A stretch of 22,005 bases of DNA from a virus. The notes beneath the pieces are model-generated. The model had not been told where the DNA came from. It searched no databases and saw only the letters and a list, made by a program, of their open reading frames with translations. The number at the start of each line of letters is the position of its first letter. The stretch's first letter is position 1. The stretch lies in the IMG/VR virus record IMGVR_UViG_3300021960_005983, positions 1-22,005 of that record; one strand, 5' to 3'. Shown here one piece after another: positions 16,321 to 22,005 of this stretch. The position numbers and the translations under genes were made by a program.

Positions 16321-16707
16321 ATGGCTAAATTAAACTACTATTTACAATTTAATTCAGATACAGGAAAACTTTTTCAATATTTTGGTACTAGGCTTCCAAT
16401 AGAAAATGATAGTGAGTATACCTTTGTACCTTGGTCTTCAGAGTTTTTAAGCGATAAAAATTATAATCTTATAAACAATGAAGTTGTAGTTACACCTATA
16501 GAAGAAGAAGTTGAGCCAGAAGAAATAAAAATAATAAAAATAAGATCTCAAAGAGATTTTTTACTTGCTAATTCTGATTGGACTCAACTACCTGATGTTT
16601 CTGACGAAAATAAACAAAAGTGGGCAACCTATAGACAGTTACTAAGAGACTTTCCTTCAACAGAATATGATCTTGAAAATCCTGTATGGCCCACCCCACC
16701 TTCATAA
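16321..16707 (+). CDS. Phage tail assembly chaperone-like protein (128 aa)
   Basis: Residues 75-115 read RSQRDFLLANSDWTQLPDV, then WATYRQLLRDFPS, the signature of the phage tail-assembly chaperone domain (Phage_tail_APC) found C-terminally in small proteins next to fibre or tail-tip genes. The domain is followed by a proline-rich NPVWPTPPS end, also typical. The N-terminal 60 residues are strand-like (LNYYLQFNSDTGKLF) and are joined by an acidic linker (EEEVEPEEI). The protein probably helps fold or trimerise the J-like protein or fibres. It starts 2 bases after the J-like gene without an evident Shine-Dalgarno, which suggests reinitiation by terminating ribosomes. Confidence 0.78.
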   Translation: MAKLNYYLQFNSDTGKLFQYFGTRLPIENDSEYTFVPWSSEFLSDKNYNLINNEVVVTPIEEEVEPEEIKIIKIRSQRDFLLANSDWTQLPDVSDENKQKWATYRQLLRDFPSTEYDLENPVWPTPPS

Positions 16708-16719
16708 AAAGGAAACTTT

Positions 16720-16926
16720 ATGACAGTAACTATGGAAAGAATTCTTCATTGGAAGATTTTACCAAGGCTAATGATGTTAGCTATGACTTTTATGTATGTA
16801 ACAGTGCTCTACTGGTTTATGGATCTTCCCCCTGAAGCCATGACTTCACAAGCAACAGCTTTAACTGCAACCGTTACAGGTGCTATGACAGGTGCCTTTG
16901 CTGTATGGTTAGGACATGAAACATGA
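16720..16926 (+). CDS. Small membrane protein with two predicted helices (68 aa), possible holin partner
   Basis: Two hydrophobic segments are visible, about residues 12-34 (around RLMMLAMTFMYVTVLYWFM) and 44-63 (TALTATVTGAMTGAFAVWLG), separated by a short DLPPEAM turn. Such a two-helix hairpin is common among phage membrane proteins next to holins. AAGGA precedes the ATG, and its stop overlaps the next gene (ATGA at 16923-16926), so it is coupled to the likely holin. It may be an accessory holin, an antiholin or an unrelated membrane protein; the sequence does not decide. Confidence 0.72.
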   Translation: MTVTMERILHWKILPRLMMLAMTFMYVTVLYWFMDLPPEAMTSQATALTATVTGAMTGAFAVWLGHET

Positions 16927-17276
16927 TAGGAGCGTTAATAGGTAGCCTTACAGGGCTAGCTACAAGTATTATTGATGGCAAGACTCAGATCAAACTCACC
17001 GAAGCTGAAATAAAAAAGAAACAGCTTACTGGAGAGATTGACTGGGATCTTGAAGCCATGAGAGCCACAGAGAATAGCTGGAAGGATGAGTGGATTACAC
17101 TACTGTTTAGTATACCCCTTATATTGGCTTTTTGTGGTCAGTGGGGAAATGATATTGTAGCAGCAGGGTTTGCTTCACTGGAAATAATGCCTCAGTGGTA
17201 TCAAATTGCCTTAGGCGGTATAGTAAGTGCATCGATTGGTATGCGCTCAGTAAGTAAGTTTTTTGGAAAAAAGTAG
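16923..17276 (+). CDS. Likely holin, GTA_holin_3TM-like (117 aa)
   Basis: The N-terminal segment (MIGALIGSLTGLATSII) is hydrophobic and glycine-rich. A charged region (about 20-55, with EIKKKQLTGEIDW) follows, then WKDEWITLLFSIPLILAFCG and MPQWYQIALGGIVSASIGMR as two further membrane segments, ending in a basic SKFFGKK tail. This layout and the W-x-D-E-W-x-T motif match the three-helix holin family known from gene transfer agents and alphaproteobacterial phages. Holins form membrane lesions that release or activate the endolysin. The endolysin gene starts only 8 bases downstream, which supports this role. A weaker alternative is a general tail-associated membrane protein. Confidence 0.78.
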   Translation: MIGALIGSLTGLATSIIDGKTQIKLTEAEIKKKQLTGEIDWDLEAMRATENSWKDEWITLLFSIPLILAFCGQWGNDIVAAGFASLEIMPQWYQIALGGIVSASIGMRSVSKFFGKK

Positions 17277-17284
17277 GATAACTG

Positions 17285-17797
17285 ATGAAAGATAATTTTA
17301 AAATTTGTTTAGACATGTTGTTGTCACACGAAGGAGGGTTTGTAAATCACCCTAAAGACCCTGGTGGTATGACAAACTTAGGGGTTACTAAAGCTGTGTA
17401 TGATAAGCATATTGGTCGTAGTAGCTCAAAAGCCGAAATGATGGCGCTAACTTATGAAGACGTTGCGCCAATTTATAAAAAGAATTACTGGGACAAAGCC
17501 AAGTGTGACGAACTACCAAGCGGCCTTGACTGGGCTGTCTTTGACTGGGGCGTAAACTCTGGAATGTCTAGGCCAGTAAAAGCAATGCAAAAAAGCATCA
17601 AGACTACCGTTGACGGTGGTGTTGGCCCGATGACACTTGCAGCAGTTAATGCAGCCGATACTAAAAAGACAATAAAAAGCATTAACACTCAAAGACAAAA
17701 GTTTTATGAAAGCTTAAAAACTTTTGAAACTTTTGGAAAAGGTTGGACACGCCGTAATAAGGAGACCCTTGAGCAAGCACTCAAAATGTTAGAGTAG
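17285..17797 (+). CDS. Endolysin, glycoside hydrolase family 108-type (170 aa)
   Basis: Peptidoglycan-cleaving lysozyme of the GH108 (secretion activator/zliS-like) type with a C-terminal PG_binding_3-like half. Glu16 in LSHEGGFVNHPKDPGGMTN is the expected catalytic acid, and NLGVT follows as in the family. The second half carries FDWGVNSGMSRPVKAMQ and DGGVGPMTLAAV, the usual peptidoglycan-binding stretch, and ends with GWTRRNKETL. At 170 residues it matches the usual length. There is no signal peptide, so it should need the adjacent holin for export. An AGGA lies just before the ATG. Confidence 0.92.
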   Translation: MKDNFKICLDMLLSHEGGFVNHPKDPGGMTNLGVTKAVYDKHIGRSSSKAEMMALTYEDVAPIYKKNYWDKAKCDELPSGLDWAVFDWGVNSGMSRPVKAMQKSIKTTVDGGVGPMTLAAVNAADTKKTIKSINTQRQKFYESLKTFETFGKGWTRRNKETLEQALKMLE

Positions 17798-17815
17798 AAA
17801 GTAAAAGAGGTCACT

Positions 17816-18268
17816 ATGCTGGCAGAACTTGCCGCTGCTAACGCTGCCTTTGCTATTATTAAAAAGACTGTACAAAATACAGGCGACTTAGCAAGGGTGG
17901 CAAATCAAATGTCACAGTTTGTCGGTGCTAAGACCGAACTAGAACAAAAAGTAAAGAAAAAGAAAAATAGCCTCTTCAGCGATCCTGCAGCGGTTAACGA
18001 CATGGAAGAATTTCTTGCCCTAGAAGCTATCCGAAAAAATGAAGAAGAATTAAAAGAATTTATGATCTGGTCAGGTAGAGCAAACCTTTGGAATGACTGG
18101 GTTAAGTTTCAGGCAACTGCTAGAAAGAAACGCGCAGCAGAAGAAGCTAGACGACAAAAGCTAATTTCTACTATTATGTTTAGAGTAGGAATTGGTTTAA
18201 TTGTCTTAACCGTGTTAGGCGGTATAGTAAGCCTTATTTTCTTTGCAAGTTTCCTTCAAAACTTATAA
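17816..18268 (+). CDS. C-terminally membrane-anchored coiled-coil protein after the endolysin (150 aa)
   Basis: The protein begins MLAELAAANAAFAIIKKTVQ, a leader I recall in small proteins of other marine phages. A lysine- and glutamate-rich helical region (about 35-115, with KVKKKKN and ARKKRAAEEARRQK) follows, then a strong membrane helix at about 120-147 (FRVGIGLIVLTVLGGIVSLIFF). The position directly after the endolysin would suit a spanin, but classical Rz proteins anchor at the N-terminus, so this topology argues against a simple match. AGAGG precedes the ATG. The role is unknown; lysis or membrane association is inferred from context. Confidence 0.68.
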   Translation: MLAELAAANAAFAIIKKTVQNTGDLARVANQMSQFVGAKTELEQKVKKKKNSLFSDPAAVNDMEEFLALEAIRKNEEELKEFMIWSGRANLWNDWVKFQATARKKRAAEEARRQKLISTIMFRVGIGLIVLTVLGGIVSLIFFASFLQNL

Positions 18269-18294
18269 AAAGAATATTTCCAAAAATAGTGATC

Positions 18295-18333
18295 GCTTAT
18301 GATATAGGTTTACCGAGGAACAGCTTATGATAT
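18295..18333 (+). repeat. Direct repeat GCTTATGATAT, two copies
   Basis: Copies at 18295-18305 and 18323-18333 are identical over 11 bases and begin 28 bases apart. Each contains TATGAT, a fair match to a bacterial -10 box, but no convincing -35 box lies 17 bases upstream of either. The second copy overlaps the first terminator-like hairpin. They could be protein-binding sites or weak promoters for the head module; chance is possible in AT-rich DNA. Confidence 0.45.
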
Positions 18334-18359
18334 CCCTACAAGCTGACCGTTCCTCTTTT
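18315..18359 (+). terminator. Terminator-like hairpin 1 after the lysis genes
   Basis: GAGGAA (18315-18320) pairs with TTCCTC (18350-18355), and CAGCTT (18321-18326) pairs with AAGCTG (18340-18345). That makes a 12-pair stem with a 4-base bulge on the 3' side and a 13-base loop. TTTT follows at once (18356-18359). The short T-run and the bulge make it weaker than hairpin 2. Confidence 0.55.
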
Positions 18360-18391
18360 GGGGTACTTAGTTAATTCTAGGTACTCCTTTT
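18360..18391 (+). terminator. Rho-independent terminator (hairpin 2)
   Basis: GGGGTACTTAG (18360-18370) pairs with CTAGGTACTCC (18377-18387) in an 11-pair stem with two G-U pairs and a 6-base TTAATT loop. TTTT (18388-18391) and a further TTT follow. It sits 17 bases before the ATG of the next gene, whose AGGAG at 18397-18401 is downstream of the T-run. It probably ends transcription of the tail-lysis unit. Confidence 0.68.
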
Positions 18392-18407
18392 ACTTTAGGA
18401 GAAATAA

Positions 18408-18767
18408 ATGGGTAGAGCTAATCCAAAGAAGTGGGAGCAAGCTAAAAAAGATGCTGTAGCCAAAATGGGTGGACACTCTGCTAGAGCTATGCAACTAGCT
18501 GCTAAACTTTATAAAGACCGTGGTGGCAAGTACACTGGCGGCAAAGATTCAGGTCAAAAGTCTATGACTAAGTGGACTAAACAGAAGTGGAGGACCAAGT
18601 CTGGTAAACCTTCTGTAAGAGGACCAAAAGCTACAGGTGAAAGATATTTACCTACAAAAACTATTGCTGCTATGTCACCTAAAAAGTACAAAGCATCAAC
18701 AGCGAAAAAAAGAAAAGACACTGCTGCAGGAAAACAATACTCTTCTCAGCCTAAGAAAAGGAAGTAA
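18408..18767 (+). CDS. Small lysine-rich DUF5872-like protein (119 aa)
   Basis: The first gene of the head module. About a quarter of its residues are Lys or Arg. Landmarks are KWEQAKKDAVAKMGGHSARA (from residue 7), MQLAAKLYKDRGGKYTGGK, SMTKWTKQKWRTKSGKP and ATGERYLPT, which match my memory of the DUF5872 family. The last 35 residues are almost wholly Lys, Ala and Ser (PKKYKAS, KKRKDT, PKKRK), likely disordered and nucleic-acid binding. Similar small basic proteins occur near portal genes in marine phages. Function is unknown; DNA binding or a packaged internal protein is an inference. Confidence 0.75.
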   Translation: MGRANPKKWEQAKKDAVAKMGGHSARAMQLAAKLYKDRGGKYTGGKDSGQKSMTKWTKQKWRTKSGKPSVRGPKATGERYLPTKTIAAMSPKKYKASTAKKRKDTAAGKQYSSQPKKRK

Positions 18768-18769
18768 TA

Positions 18770-19051
18770 ATGTCTTCAGATCCTAGACTAAAAAGAGCAG
18801 GTGTTTCTGGCTATAACAAACCAAAAAGAACTCCTGCTCATGCAACAAAATCTCACATTGTTGTTGCTAAAGTAGGAGATCAAGTAAAAACAATTCGCTT
18901 TGGTGCTCAAGGCGCTAAAGGTAGCCCAAGGAAAATGGGAGAATCTGCTAAGTATGCCGCAAGACGGAATGCTTGGAAAGCTCGTCATGCAACTAATATT
19001 GCTAGAGGAAAATTGTCTGCTGCTTATTGGGCAAACAAAGTAAAATGGTAA
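18770..19051 (+). CDS. Small basic protein before the portal gene (93 aa)
   Basis: The protein is strongly basic. Landmarks are DPRLKRAGVSGYNKPKRTP (residues 4-22), SHIVVAKVGDQVKTIRFGAQ (28-47), RRNAWKARHATNIARGKLSA (65-84) and the end AAYWANKVKW. I recall a family with this KTIRFGQQG and KARHAKNIAKGKMSAAYWANKVKW pattern in marine podoviruses and siphoviruses, usually just before the portal; DUF6321 is my best but uncertain name for it. An AGGAAG lies in the end of the preceding gene, and the spacing of 2 bases suggests coupled translation. The function is unknown; a nucleoid-associated or packaging role would fit the charge. Confidence 0.75.
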   Translation: MSSDPRLKRAGVSGYNKPKRTPAHATKSHIVVAKVGDQVKTIRFGAQGAKGSPRKMGESAKYAARRNAWKARHATNIARGKLSAAYWANKVKW

Positions 19052-19060
19052 GGAACCCTT

Positions 19061-20626
19061 ATGGCACAGAAAATTACAACTACTAAAACTATTAAGAAGT
19101 CTGTAGCAGATCCTAGTGATTCTTATCATTCTCTTACTCCTTTGTGGAGAAAATCAAGAGCAATTTTACAAGGTGAGGCTAATGTAAAGGCTCACGACAC
19201 TACTCTGGCAACCGACTACTCTAATCTTTTGTTGCCGTTTTCTCCTTCTATGACTCAAGCACAGTATAACTTTTATAAAGCCGAAGCAGAACTTTCGGGG
19301 TTAACTGCACAGTACTGTAAAGTGCTAATTAGTTCTTTGCTACGGAAAAAGTCTCAACTAACTATTCCAGAAGAACTTCCAGAAGAGGCGTTAGACTGGA
19401 TTGAAACAAATTTTACTTTGGACGGTCGTTCTCTCTTTAATTTTCTTGACGCCGCTTTATGGGAAGAACTTCAGACCTCGCGCTGTTGGGTGTCAGTTGA
19501 TTACCCGAAACTTACCGAAGAACAACAAGAAGCTTTAACTCCTGAAGAGCGCGACATGATTGCGCCTTACCCAGTAATCATTAAAGCTGAAAACGTAATT
19601 AACTATCAAGTAAATGTTCATCCTATTACTCGCCAAAGAACTCTTACTCGTCTAGTACTACGGTATTTAACTGAAGAGTTTGACGAAGAAAACCCTTGGC
19701 ACCCTAACTACGTAGACACTGTTTGTGATCACTACTTAGATGAAGGCGGTAACCTTGTTTTAGACTATTACCGTCAAAAAGATACCTACGCAGAACTTAA
19801 AGTTCTTAATGGAGAAGTAACTCAAGACTATAAAGACATTCGCACAGAAACTCACTTTGAAAAGTATGACACCGTAACTCCCCAGATGTTTGGTGAACGT
19901 CTTAAGCGTATTCCTGCTTGGCCTCTCAACGGTCATATTGATCCTATTGAACCAGTGCTTATGCCGCTTATTGATCGTGAAGTTTCTTTGTACAACAAAG
20001 TATCTCGCAGAAACCACCTGCTTTACGGCGCTGCAACCTATACTCCTATTGTGTCTTCTGACATGACAGATGAAGAGTTTGAAGAGTTAGTGTCTGCAGG
20101 GCTAGGTACGTGGTTACGAGTACGTAAAGACGAGTCAATAAGCGTGCTTGAAACTCCTACTGCTGCTCTTTCTGACATGGACACTGCTATTACAAAGACC
20201 GTAGAAGAAATGGCTAAAATGGGAATTCGAATGCTTTCTCCTGAAACAGCACAGTCAGGCATTGCTTTAGAAATCCGAAACGCTTCTCAGACAGCACAGC
20301 TAGGTACTCTTAACGCTAAGGTGTCTCATATTATGAGAGAAGTAATTTCTTTTATGCTTAACTGGAAGTATGGTTCAACCTACTCAGGCAATGATGTTGA
20401 GTTTACTTTATCGGCAGACTTTGCACCAGTTGTTGGCGGCGAGGGTGCTATGCGCTTAGTTACTGAATGGTATCAGTCAGGGCTTATTCCAAGAGAAACT
20501 TTTGTGTCTGTTGCTAAATACAATGACTTTATTCCTTCTGACTATGATGATGAAGAAGCAATTCAGTCTATTCAGACAGACCCTTTAACTCAGGAAACCC
20601 CTGATGATCAAATGGAAATAGAATAA
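19061..20626 (+). CDS. Portal protein, DUF4055-type (521 aa)
   Basis: Forms the ring at the capsid vertex through which DNA is packaged and leaves. The N-terminal region (about 18-85) with SYHSLTPLWRKSRAIL, a LLPFSPSMTQAQYNFYKAEA stretch and SSLLRKKSQL is the conserved opening of DUF4055 portals. Typical later parts are FLDAALWEELQTSRCWVSVD (about 125-147), APYPVIIKAENVINYQ, PLIDREVSLYNKVSRRNHLL (about 302-321), and the stem/wing helix TVEEMAKMGIRMLSPETAQ (about 380-400). The acidic C-terminus carries SDYDDEEAIQ. At 521 residues it is of normal size. AAGGAA precedes the ATG. The Mu F-type gene downstream is the usual partner. Confidence 0.9.
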   Translation: MAQKITTTKTIKKSVADPSDSYHSLTPLWRKSRAILQGEANVKAHDTTLATDYSNLLLPFSPSMTQAQYNFYKAEAELSGLTAQYCKVLISSLLRKKSQLTIPEELPEEALDWIETNFTLDGRSLFNFLDAALWEELQTSRCWVSVDYPKLTEEQQEALTPEERDMIAPYPVIIKAENVINYQVNVHPITRQRTLTRLVLRYLTEEFDEENPWHPNYVDTVCDHYLDEGGNLVLDYYRQKDTYAELKVLNGEVTQDYKDIRTETHFEKYDTVTPQMFGERLKRIPAWPLNGHIDPIEPVLMPLIDREVSLYNKVSRRNHLLYGAATYTPIVSSDMTDEEFEELVSAGLGTWLRVRKDESISVLETPTAALSDMDTAITKTVEEMAKMGIRMLSPETAQSGIALEIRNASQTAQLGTLNAKVSHIMREVISFMLNWKYGSTYSGNDVEFTLSADFAPVVGGEGAMRLVTEWYQSGLIPRETFVSVAKYNDFIPSDYDDEEAIQSIQTDPLTQETPDDQMEIE

Positions 20627-20627
20627 C

Positions 20628-20765
20628 TTGCCACGTTATAAAAGCTTTATAGCATGGTATAAGTGTCTTAGATTAAATCATCACCCAAAGAAGTGTGGTC
20701 CAAAATATAACATTGGTAACTGCCTTCTTTGGGCTTGGTCTAATAGTAAGTCACACCCTCTCTAA
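20628..20765 (+). CDS. Possible 45-aa mini-ORF with TTG start between portal and Mu F genes
   Basis: A TTG 2 bases after the portal stop opens a 45-codon frame ending in TAA at 20763-20765. It would encode a basic peptide with C13, H18, H19, C23 and C32, three Trp, and the stretches YKSFIAWYKC and GNCLLWAWSN. The Cys/His spacing would allow a small metal site. Against it: the start is not ATG, no clear Shine-Dalgarno is present, and the same DNA holds a perfect inverted repeat. It may be a real small gene or a fortuitous frame. Confidence 0.3.
   Translation: MPRYKSFIAWYKCLRLNHHPKKCGPKYNIGNCLLWAWSNSKSHPL
20684..20733. repeat. Perfect 10-bp inverted repeat in the portal-MuF gap
   Basis: CCCAAAGAAG (20684-20693) is the exact reverse complement of CTTCTTTGGG (20724-20733), with 30 bases between. 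Inside the loop CCAA (20700-20703) can pair with TTGG (20713-20716), giving a nested stem. No T-run follows, so it is not a normal terminator. It could be an RNA structure acting on the following gene or a protein-binding site. Confidence 0.6.
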
Positions 20766-20784
20766 CTCTACAATGGTGGACTAG

Positions 20785-22005
20785 ATGAACTACAATGATA
20801 AAATTTTTGATCGTATTGTTGACCACATGGGAGACGTGCGATTGTATGAAGAAGGTGTTCAACTTCAAAATCGCAGGATTTTAAAAAGACATAGAAAAAA
20901 TTTAAAAACGTTATTAAGAGGAAATGTTAGAGCCGATCTTCAGAAAGAAATGAATAGATTCGGTAAAGAACTTTCCGTCCACAATAATACAAGTTTAAAA
21001 GAATTTTCAACTTCTCAGTTAGACTTTTCTACAAATAACTTATACAAAGAAGTAAAAGACTGGTATAAAGTCCAAAGGCCAAAAACTAAAGAACTTCTTG
21101 GCGAAATTGCTGGACCAAATATCAAAGGTACTCGAAGTATCACTAAGAATATTTCTAATATCTCTGCTGGAGAGTTAGTACGTATTCAGTCCAAAGTGAA
21201 AGCAGGGCTTGCTAAAGGTTCTGGTAAAACCGCTATTATTGATGATGTAATGAAAACTACAAAGTTAACCGAACATCAAGCAAGAACTCTAACTCGTACC
21301 GCTATTACTTCAACTCAAACTGCTGCTGTACACAAAGTTGCAGAAGAAAACAAAGATATAATTAAAGGTTACATGTTTACTGCTATTCTAGATTCTAGAA
21401 CTAGCCCAATTTGTACTCATCACAACGGAAAAATTTATGACATAGGAGACAGGAGCTATGAACCTCCCCTTCACTGGAATTGTCGTTCCTCTATGGTACC
21501 AGTTCTTAAATCTAAGGAAGAACTACTGCAAGAGAGTCCGTCAAAACGTGTTAACGTTTCTGCGCTTAAAAAGAAAGACCCCCAAAAACTAAATGGGCTT
21601 CCTCCTAAAACTAAAGATTTTGGCACATGGTTAAAAACTCAGTCTATGGACGTTCAGACTAAAATGTTAGGCTCTGAAGACGCTGCTAACTTATTTAGAC
21701 AAGGCAAGTTAAAAGCTGACGAGTTTGTTACTCCTAAAGGAAAAGCACTAAGCATACAAGCCTTAAGAGCTAGGGCTACAGCAGCTACTACAGTATTTAA
21801 ACCTCGGCAGAAAATAAAATCCGAAGGTGTTTCTGTAGACTCAAAGACTCCTAACTCTTTACTTAACAACCCAAAATACAGAGACGATTTAAGAAATATG
21901 CTTTTGTTAGACTCAGATGACTTTAACAAAACTATGTCTCTTACTGACTATAAAGGAACTAGTTTACAAGGTAAGGCTGCTTCTCGAAGAAGAGTTGGAA
22001 ATCAA
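20785..22005 (+). CDS. Mu F-like head morphogenesis protein, 3' end cut by the window (at least 407 aa)
   Basis: The frame runs open from the ATG at 20785, after GGTGGA at 20775-20780, to the window end. The N-terminal ~170 residues are helical and charged. The Mu F (phage minor head) signature lies at about 193-236: ILDSRTSPICTHHNGKIYDI then YEPPLHWNCRSSMVP, with Cys210, His230 and Cys233. A second conserved part is DFGTWLKTQSMDVQTKMLGS followed by NLFRQGKLKADEF (about 275-315). Such proteins are minor head components made next to the portal and are involved in head assembly. Beyond about residue 340 the sequence (NSLLNNPKYRDDLRN, LTDYKGTSLQGKAA) no longer follows parts I know and may open another domain. 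Confidence 0.88.
   Translation, partial: MNYNDKIFDRIVDHMGDVRLYEEGVQLQNRRILKRHRKNLKTLLRGNVRADLQKEMNRFGKELSVHNNTSLKEFSTSQLDFSTNNLYKEVKDWYKVQRPKTKELLGEIAGPNIKGTRSITKNISNISAGELVRIQSKVKAGLAKGSGKTAIIDDVMKTTKLTEHQARTLTRTAITSTQTAAVHKVAEENKDIIKGYMFTAILDSRTSPICTHHNGKIYDIGDRSYEPPLHWNCRSSMVPVLKSKEELLQESPSKRVNVSALKKKDPQKLNGLPPKTKDFGTWLKTQSMDVQTKMLGSEDAANLFRQGKLKADEFVTPKGKALSIQALRARATAATTVFKPRQKIKSEGVSVDSKTPNSLLNNPKYRDDLRNMLLLDSDDFNKTMSLTDYKGTSLQGKAASRRRVGNQ

Larger units (their letters stand above)
18269..18407. promoter_or_regulatory. Non-coding gap between lysis and head modules
   Basis: This 139-base gap is one of only two gaps longer than about 100 bases in the window. It holds the 11-base direct repeat and both terminator-like hairpins, and ends with an AGGAG for the gene at 18408. 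I see no strong sigma-70 promoter. If hairpin 2 terminates efficiently, the downstream head genes need read-through, antitermination or a promoter of a type that I cannot recognise here. Confidence 0.55.

Noticed and set aside
18269-20784. tRNA genes in the two larger gaps
   Set aside because: The hairpins there do not form a cloverleaf, and no T-arm or acceptor stem pattern is present.

Overview
The window is a contiguous piece of a tailed double-stranded DNA bacteriophage genome. All recognisable genes lie on the + strand, packed with short gaps or overlaps. The proteins point to a long-tailed, siphovirus-like virus: a J-like tail-tip protein with fibronectin domains, a hub protein of the DUF2163 kind, a DUF6950-like peptidase, a DUF4055-type portal and a Mu F-type head protein. 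The AT-rich sequence, the PhoH-like gene and two small basic proteins of kinds I know from marine phages suggest a virus of marine bacterioplankton. A GTA-type holin next to a GH108 endolysin fits an alphaproteobacterial host, but the host is an inference. No integrase, terminase, capsid, replication gene or tRNA is seen.

Layout. (1) 1-79 is the tail end of an upstream gene. (2) 79-8110 holds four large tandem fibre-like genes with shared N- and C-terminal modules and YadA-head-like beta-solenoid repeats; this is a paralogous fibre array and the most striking part of the window. (3) 8125-9845 holds three smaller, probably virion-associated proteins without clear function. (4) 9851-10761 holds a small hydrophobic-leader protein and a PhoH-family ATPase. 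(5) 10781-16318 is the tail-tip module: DUF6950-like peptidase, minor tail protein, hub protein, a cupin-like protein and a 1108-residue J-like protein. (6) 16321-18268 holds a tail-assembly-chaperone-like protein, two small membrane proteins (one a likely holin), a GH108 endolysin and a C-terminally anchored membrane protein. (7) 18269-18407 is a non-coding gap with two consecutive hairpins that look like tandem terminators. (8) 18408-22005 is the start of a head module: two small lysine-rich proteins, the portal, a 158-base gap with a perfect inverted repeat and a possible TTG-start mini-ORF, and a Mu F-like protein cut by the window end.

The genes would work together as a late region: fibres and tail tip for adsorption, the lysis set for release, and portal plus Mu F protein for head assembly. 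Many junctions are TAATG or ATGA overlaps, which suggests translational coupling. Because head genes follow lysis genes, the terminator pair at 18315-18391 probably marks the border between two transcription units of a genome whose map continues on both sides of the window.
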